Origin: Diospyros lotus
Taxonomy: Eukaryota > Streptophyta > Magnoliopsida > Ericales > Ebenaceae
DNA: 64,000 nucleotides
Direction of reading: 5' to 3'
Assembly (NCBI RefSeq): GCF_014633365.1
Contig: NW_026267105.1
Location: 641,950 to 705,949 of the forward strand
The translations under genes and the position numbers were made by a program. The notes beneath the pieces were generated by a model that saw only the letters and a list, made by a program, of their open reading frames with translations, was not told where the DNA came from and did not search any database. Below are positions 58,133-64,000 of the stretch, piece by piece (the first letter of the stretch is position 1; the number at the start of each line of letters is the position of its first letter).

Positions 58133-58924
58133 CATCAATGCATCATTTATCTTATAACCACACCTAGCCTATTGCTTCTCATTTAAAGAACAAATGTCAA
58201 AGCCCAATAAGTTTGTATAGCAATGGCACTAATACCAAAAGAATGGTGAATTGGGTTATTTTAAAAAATTAATTGAACTTGAAAATTCTTTTGATGAAAA
58301 ATAAGATTTTAATGTAAGTGAGGATTATTGAAATGTTTGAAACAATAAATGAAACAAAGAGCACAAGTAAAGAAGGGACGCAACAATATATAGTGGTTCA
58401 GCTTAAACCAACCCCCAATCTACTACCTTAATTCCTCACTAAGGATTTTTTAACCAATTTACTAAAAATCTCATATCTCTCTGGATAAGCCCTCTAGCAA
58501 CAAGCTATAAATTTACAACCTCTTGCTTAGACAAACAAACTCTTTAACACCAAATTAGGTATTTCAATCCCTTGCTTCAATAAGCAAATCATCTAACATA
58601 ACAAGTTAGGAATTTTACAAAATAATACAAGATAAGAGATGATCTAAGAGTAAACATTCTTAGTTACAAGATCTCTCAAAATAGATACGAGGCTTAAATA
58701 AAATAATACAAATGATAATTAAAGTCTTTAGAGAGAAAAATAAATAAAACAATAAAACACTTAAAGAATAAACACTTGTAAGCTTGTAATAAATTCTCTT
58801 AAATGTCTTAAATCATCCATCTATCCTCTATTTATAGTGCATCTCGAGCCCATTCAAAAATATAGCTATTGGTGGAAAGCAGAGCATCTTGAGCAAGTTG
58901 GCAAACTAACCATTAGAAGTTTCT

Positions 58925-59190
58925 GGAACAAAAACAATCGACAATTTTGAAGAAACGATCGATAGTTAGCTTAAAATTCAAACAACTGTTGACATGTTAG
59001 CCAAAACTGTCGACAATTTTTAGGAACTATCAACAACTTTGATGCAGGGGTTGTCGACATTCAACAACCAAGAACAATATTTGAAATGGTCAATAGTTTA
59101 ATAGAAACTGTCTACAGTTTTATAAAAATAGTCTTGACTGTTTAGTAGAAACTGTCAACAGTTTTATAAAAACGGTCGACAATTTGTCAA
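58925..59190. repeat. Array of AACTGTCGACAGTTT palindromes
   Basis: About ten copies of (A)ACTGTCGACA(G/A)TTT or decayed forms (GGTCAATAGTTT, CTGTCTACAGTTT, CTGTCAACAGTTT, CTATCAACAACTTT) at ~20-35 bp spacing. Core GTCGAC is self-complementary. It resembles the array at 14856 in core but not in flanks. Confidence 0.75.
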
Positions 59191-59254
59191 GACAAAAATT
59201 CACTTGAATTCGGATTATTATATAATTAATTTTGTGTGCATAAGTAAATAAGGA

Positions 59255-59350
59255 GCTCGCGGTTGGAGTGCTTCTATGCCCATACTTAAGTCTTGGACTT
59301 GGCTAGTGACATGAGTTCGAGTCAAGGGACCGACAACATCGATTTTATTT
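59255..59350 (+). repeat. Possible tRNA-derived SINE head
   Basis: AGCTCGCGGTTGGAGTGC resembles a Pol III box A, and GAGTTCGAGTCA, about 55 bp on, resembles box B. A T-rich stretch follows. No clean cloverleaf, poly tail or duplication is evident. Confidence 0.25.
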
Positions 59351-60566
59351 TTAACCTCTTTGAAAAATAAATTTTTGGTACAATATTTTTAATCAAATAA
59401 AAGAATATTATTTTCAAATGCCATCAAAAAATATATCGCAAGATTTTTGCCATAAAATTGCTGAAACTAATTTTCATTCAACATTTTTATTCAATTAAAA
59501 GCATAATATTTCAAATTTCATTAAGAAATTTATCACAAGTTATTTTGGTATTAGATTTAATTTTCATTCAACAATTCTAATCAAGTAGAAACAAAATATT
59601 TCAAATGTCATTAAGAGATTTATAACAAGATTTTTGACATATGATAAAATTAATTTTATTTTGGTGGTTAATAAATCATATAAAAGAAATTTAGAATACC
59701 AAATAAATAAAAATTAATAAAATAATCCCATCATAAAATACAATTGAATTTATCATTAAAATCATCTCAAAGACAAACATCAATCTCTAAAGAGCATGCA
59801 TAGACTTTTGTTTTTGAAAATGTTTTGCTTCATTTATCCAATGGTTCAAAAGCAATTTGTAAAAATTATTTAAGAAATTTATTATAATACTTATTTGTGC
59901 AAATCTCTATCTATAGAAAATTATAGATCATTTAATTTTCATTTTAACAGAACACTTAAAATTGATTTTTGTTATCAAATCATATACTTTAATTTAGAGT
60001 ATAAAGTCATTTGATTTTTTTATCATCAAAACTAAATACAAGAGTAAAATATCAAAGCCAAAACAAGCAAGAGAAAAGATAGACAAAAAGGAGTAGTTCA
60101 TACTCTGACCACTCAAAATTTTGAAAGCATGGGGCCAACTGCCACTGGAGAGTCCAAACTGATAGTGATAAAAGCGAGCGTGAAATTAATCAGGGTTTTG
60201 ATCAATGACAAAATAATATAAAAAAGTACAAACTAAATTTACTAACATCATGGCTCTGCAAGATGTTAGTAAATGTGGATCAACCCAATTTCCCTCAGGT
60301 TGGGTTTGAATTGGTTCTCTACTCAGTTTAGTTACAATCTGGTTTGCCTCTTAAGACATGCTGAACCAACTGATGTACATCCATATTCCAACATCTATGA
60401 GTTCCTCTTCCATCGATACCTATTCTGAATGGCCGAGGATAAAGCAGGACTACTTTTCTTCCAACTGTTGTTTAATCATGCACATGTTGTACATCAGTAT
60501 TCTTATTTTGAATAACATTGGCATTCAACAAGAATTGAAGAATGGTTAATGTATCCTGTTTCCTCA

Positions 60567-60698
60567 ACAATATGATCAAAGTAAATACAAGTGAAGCGAA
60601 ATCTAGCTTGAGCATGATATCTAACTAATGTTTCGGATTCAGCATCATCTGAGATGGCACTTGTTTGCAACGTCGTGCTATATTCACGTGCCTCACTA
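60567..60698 (-). CDS. Possible exon of an unidentified gene
   Basis: After a minus-strand acceptor-like CATTCTTGTAG, the frame reads SEAREYSTTLQTSAISDDAE then SETLVRYHAQARFRF, with a possible donor at TT|GTATTT. A second frame in the same stretch is also open, so the reading is uncertain. The upstream intron would hold a run of 16 G (plus strand) at 60709-60724. No family recognised. Confidence 0.22.
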
Positions 60699-62005
60699 CT
60701 ACAAGAATGGGGGGGGGGGGGGGGTGTAAAGCCAAGTAAACCTAACCTGCATTCTTGGCAAAAGTAATGCGATGCCGTGATAGCTGACAAGTTTGAAATC
60801 TGCCATGGACAAAAAAGAATCCATCAGATGAAACAGAAGGATTCGCAGAAGAAAGGGCAGGAAAATAAACACTGAAAAGAGCAAAGAGCAGGCAAAATAA
60901 GAGAATTTCAATTATGAATTGACATAAAAAATAAAAAATACACAAAGTAATATAGACTAGTACAAAACAAAACATGCTATCAATTTCAGCAAGATAGATT
61001 CATATTTTCTTTAAACAAATGGAGAACTGGACTTGTCTATCAAATAAGCACTACACTCAAAAACTGGGGTTTTCCAAGCTACTGCTGAATAAAATAATAC
61101 ATGAACTAGATGAAACAAATACAAAGAAATACAGCCTTAAACCACTACTAGACTACTAAAAAGATCAAGGGAGGATGCAAGAATTTACAAGAAGCTGCTA
61201 CTTGAAGGAATACAGCTTTTCTTGTGTTGTTAGATTATGGTTTGAACTTCAACCAAACAAATAGTAGAAGGGTGTCATCAAAGTAGTGTGCAGACATAGA
61301 TATTTTATTTGACAGACCAAAATAATTTATATCCATATTTTTAACCTTACCAGGAAAATTCAACCTCCCATAAAACAATGGAATAATGGAATAATGTTGA
61401 AATTCTATAATGGAATAATGTTGTAAACAATAACCGCTTACTGAAAATGGAACGTCTTAGAATGGCAGGGTAGCTATACTGTTATGCATAATTAAAGCCA
61501 ATTCCCTTTAGAATTGATTATAGCCAATACTCAGGAACAATATAGCTGAACAACTTTAATGTTTCATGTTGAAACCCTGCAGATTGGATGTGGGATCACT
61601 GTAAATTATAAAGTTGATCTCACAGAACTACCATTTAAAAGATAATTCTAAGCAAAACTATGAACTTCCAGAAAAACTCTTTAATATCAGGAAATGTTAT
61701 ATGGGCCCAATTGAAGAAAACCACACAGATGAGGTGTAAGTAAGAAATTTTATCTTGGTGCTGTAAAGAGGTCTAAGACAAATAGCTTCTCTGAGCAAAG
61801 AAAGAAGAAACCAGAAAGGAAATAAAGAACAGGAGAAAAAGAATCTTAGACTTTATTATGTTCTAGTTATCTGTTCATGTAAAATGTACTTAGCATTTCT
61901 ACCTTGTCAAACTTATTCCTTATCCAAGTGCAAAAATATATCTATCTCCAGGAACAAAAATGTATTGAAAAGGAAATTGAAAACGAAAGAATAAAACAAA
62001 TATAC
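60699..62005. other. Unassigned region, possibly intronic
   Basis: G run at 60709-60724; otherwise AT-rich with no recognisable protein. It would be intron if the flanking minus-strand exons are real. Confidence 0.4.
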
Positions 62006-62200
62006 CATCTGTGTATTTGCCATTTCCTGAGAAGCATTAAACAATGCACTATTGACAGGGCTAAAAAACTGGCTCAAATAAGGATTCAACTGGTTCCCTT
62101 GGTTCATCTGGCACTGAACTGGTCCAGCAGGTAGCTGCCTATCCTGGAATTGCTCAGTCACCAATGGTTGAGATAATGGCATTTGATGCCGACCATGTAA
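62006..62200 (-). CDS. Possible Gln/Pro-rich exon of an unidentified gene
   Basis: Bounded by a good minus-strand acceptor (CATCCATTTTCCAG, complement of 62201 onward) and donor (CAGATG|GTATATTTG). Exactly 65 codons in one phase: it starts LHGRHQMPLSQPLVTEQFQD and ends ALFNASQEMANTQM, rich in Gln, Asn and Pro, suggestive of a nuclear or regulatory protein. No retroelement similarity. No family recognised. Confidence 0.35.
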
Positions 62201-62312
62201 CTGGAAAATGGATGGTATTGATCAAGAAATTAACAGAGAGAGCTTAAAAGATCAAGGAAGCATAAGAAAACCAAAAGCATTCATAGGCATATTATGAGAG
62301 TATGTACTAGTT

Positions 62313-62420
62313 TACAACAACATATATAGCCTTTATCCCACTATGTGGGTTCGGCTACATGAATTCTACACTTCCATATATTTCTGTCTTTTGTCATATC
62401 TTCAAGGGTATGTACTAGTT
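62313..62420 (-). mobile_element. 3' tail of an RTE-type LINE
   Basis: The minus frame reads LEDMTKDRNIWKCRIHVAEP then T-stop, followed by GGATAAAGGC and TTGTTG. This matches the common plant ending (R)IHVADPT-stop-WDKA plus a (TTG)n tail seen in RTE-like LINE ORFs. Only about 40 codons remain; the 5' part is not recognisable. Confidence 0.45.
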
Positions 62421-63103
62421 TAAGCTGAAATTTTTTTAATTCTCTCCAATACATGAGAGAGTACTGAAATATAAGAGATCCATTTCCCAGATGTTGGAAA
62501 ATGGGAGATGGTGATAAATTTGGACCACTTGGGTGCAGGGCTAGAGATGTAAGTGGATTCTTGTGTCTCAATGACCAAAACTAATGAATCCAAGTGCAAA
62601 CTTATTCCAACATTCACAATGTTCACTTTCCCTAACCAACAATAATAGGACATTCCGTCATTCCTCCATCTCAACCAATAATAATAAATTTTGAGAATAA
62701 TTTATTCGTGATATGCCCTAATGCTAGATTTGGATGACATCTGTTGGACATATGTAAATCTTGGAAATTAATAAAATGATCATATATTCATTTATACCTC
62801 TCCAATTGTATGTGAATGAGTCCCTATATCTCCTAATAAAGATCTTATTCTTAAGTTGTTAAGAATATGTGATGAGAATCTTTAGTATAGGATTTCTTAA
62901 AGTGATTCTTGGTCCTTAGATTTATCAAAACGAGACTATGATTAATCAATTATGGACTAGCCCATAGGCTACTACCTTTAATTAGTATGAGATACTAATG
63001 ATAAAAGACAATGAATCACATGTCATATTGCATGAGATGCAGATAATAGACATGAGGGTAGGTGTTGATTGAACATCTACTGAACGTGAAGCATACACTA
63101 TTG
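62421..63103. other. Unassigned region
   Basis: AT-rich; no gene or repeat structure identified. Confidence 0.45.
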
Positions 63104-63832
63104 TTAGAATCTTACGATTCACAATTCGAATCGTACGATTCGACTCGATTCATATAGAAATCGAGTCGAATCTATAGAGTGAATCTAAAATCCCTTAAAA
63201 TCGTACGATTCACGATTCGAATCGTATGATTCGACTCGATTCATATAGAAATCGAGTCGAATTTATAGGGTGAATCGAAAATCCCTAACTATGAACCGGA
63301 CGAATCGATCGTGAATCGCATGAATAGCACGATTCATCCAATTCGTGCGACTTCGTCTGCATGTGCTCTTTAATCAAATATTCGTTCGATTTTGCTATCT
63401 TTGAAAACAAAGAAGATGATGAAGATGATGATGCTCTTGAACTTGAAGATAAAGATGATTGATAACTAGTGAAGATTATGAACAATGGAGTTTATTAGTA
63501 ACCTTATAGTTGTAGGGTTTTTTTTTTTTTTTTTTTTTTCTAGCTTGTTATTTTGAAAGTGATTTGGTTTGGTACAATTTGAATTTAAAGGCAACATAAA
63601 TATACTTTTGCCTTTTGGTATAATTTTAAACTTAGCAAATATATTTAGAAGTTTATTTATCTATTTATATTTAAAAGAATTGATCATGGTGGACACATTA
63701 TTTATTTTCTATGGATATATATTATTTATAGTTAAAATTGAGAATGTGTACCGAATCTTACGATTTGATTCGATTCTCGATTCACGATTCATAAAATAAG
63801 GATTTCGATTCTCGATTTGAGTCTCGATTTAA
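63104..63832. mobile_element. MITE-like element rich in GATTCGAATC palindromes
   Basis: The left end reads TTAGAATCTTACGATTC and the right end is a partial inverse (GATTTGAGTCTCGATTTAATAACTA). The left arm is a 91-bp tandem duplication (63104-63194, 63195-63285) full of CGATTCGAATCG, CGTACGATTCG and ATCGAGTCGAAT words. The centre (63330-63730) includes (GAT)n at 63414-63434 and a 24-nt T run at 63517-63540. Terminal inverted repeats are imperfect and the duplication was not resolved, so class (hAT- or Mutator-like) is open. Confidence 0.4.
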
Positions 63833-64000
63833 TAACTATGGAAGCACATAACAAATCACATGGCTGAGATAATTAATGATCTTGTTGGAAAAGATAAAGA
63901 AAAAAGCTTGAGTTGGGCCTAAGTTGTGGCCGAGAGGATAAGAAGAAGAGAAAATGAAGATAGAAAGGTCCAGGTGTTAAAGATAAGTATAAATCAGATA
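63833..64000. other. Window end, nothing recognised
   Basis: Purine-rich sequence with no gene or repeat identified. Confidence 0.4.

Larger units (their letters stand above)
58133..60566. other. Repeat-derived region with motif array and SINE-like segment
   Basis: 58370-58420 carries the phrase GTGGTTCAGCTTAAACCA, common in plant LTR sequences. The ACTGTCGACAGTT array is at 58925-59190 and a SINE-like stretch at 59255-59350. 59350-60060 is AT-rich without features. No gene supported. Confidence 0.5.

Overview
This is plant nuclear DNA. The evidence is an intron-containing elongation factor 2 (eEF2) gene whose promoter carries plant-type site II motifs, set among Ty3/gypsy retrotransposons of plant-specific lineages (Athila-like, Tat and Tekay-type chromovirus), a TRIM, a Cassandra-like element with 5S rRNA sequence, and plant L1 and RTE LINE remnants. 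The protein and repeat styles suit a flowering plant, probably a eudicot; I cannot name the species. The only clearly intact cellular gene is eEF2 (CDS 38717-41721, four exons including a 5' leader exon). Nearly every transposon reading frame is broken by stops or frameshifts.

Layout. 1 to ~12950: the 3' part of an Athila-like element (reverse transcriptase/RNase H and integrase remnants, an env-position ORF, polypurine tract, 3' LTR) broken by two solo LTRs, 3729-5747 (duplication acatt) and 7304-10027 (tagtt). ~12960-36130: a nest that can be unpicked by 5-bp target duplications. A gypsy remnant (motif array plus a reverse-transcriptase fragment at 35362) holds a solo LTR (13706-35015, atata). 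That LTR holds a TRIM (15155-32418, atcaa). The TRIM's 3' LTR holds a Tat element (15469-31289, gaggg) and a solo LTR (31306-32288, ggtat). The Tat element in turn holds a solo LTR (22040-24791, ctaag) and a Cassandra-like element (28585-30173, tatgg). 37350-42000: eEF2 with its promoter. 42000-45300: AT-rich intergenic DNA with simple repeats. 45490-53130: a chromovirus-type element on the minus strand, with long LTRs, initiator-Met primer site and polypurine tract but no readable pol, lying inside another broken chromovirus. 53130-64000: an L1 LINE 3' end, a small gag-like non-autonomous LTR element, another motif array, a few possible minus-strand exons of an unidentified gene, an RTE LINE tail and a palindrome-rich MITE-like element.

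Most unusual signal. At least eight separate blocks hold many degenerate copies of a short motif with a CpG at its core, often self-complementary, and a different motif in each block: CATTCGAATG, ATCCGGATA, CCGACTGG, CCGAG..CTCGG, ACTCGATTAA, GGTCGACAACC, GGCCGCGC and ACTGTCGACAGTT. Several sit in the body of 2-2.8 kb LTRs whose ends are otherwise alike. I do not know a named description of such an interchangeable module. Other notable features are a minus-strand transcription unit inside the Tat element with its own TATA box and intron, and a Cassandra-like element whose 5' LTR contains an extra ~950 bp with a broken acidic ORF.
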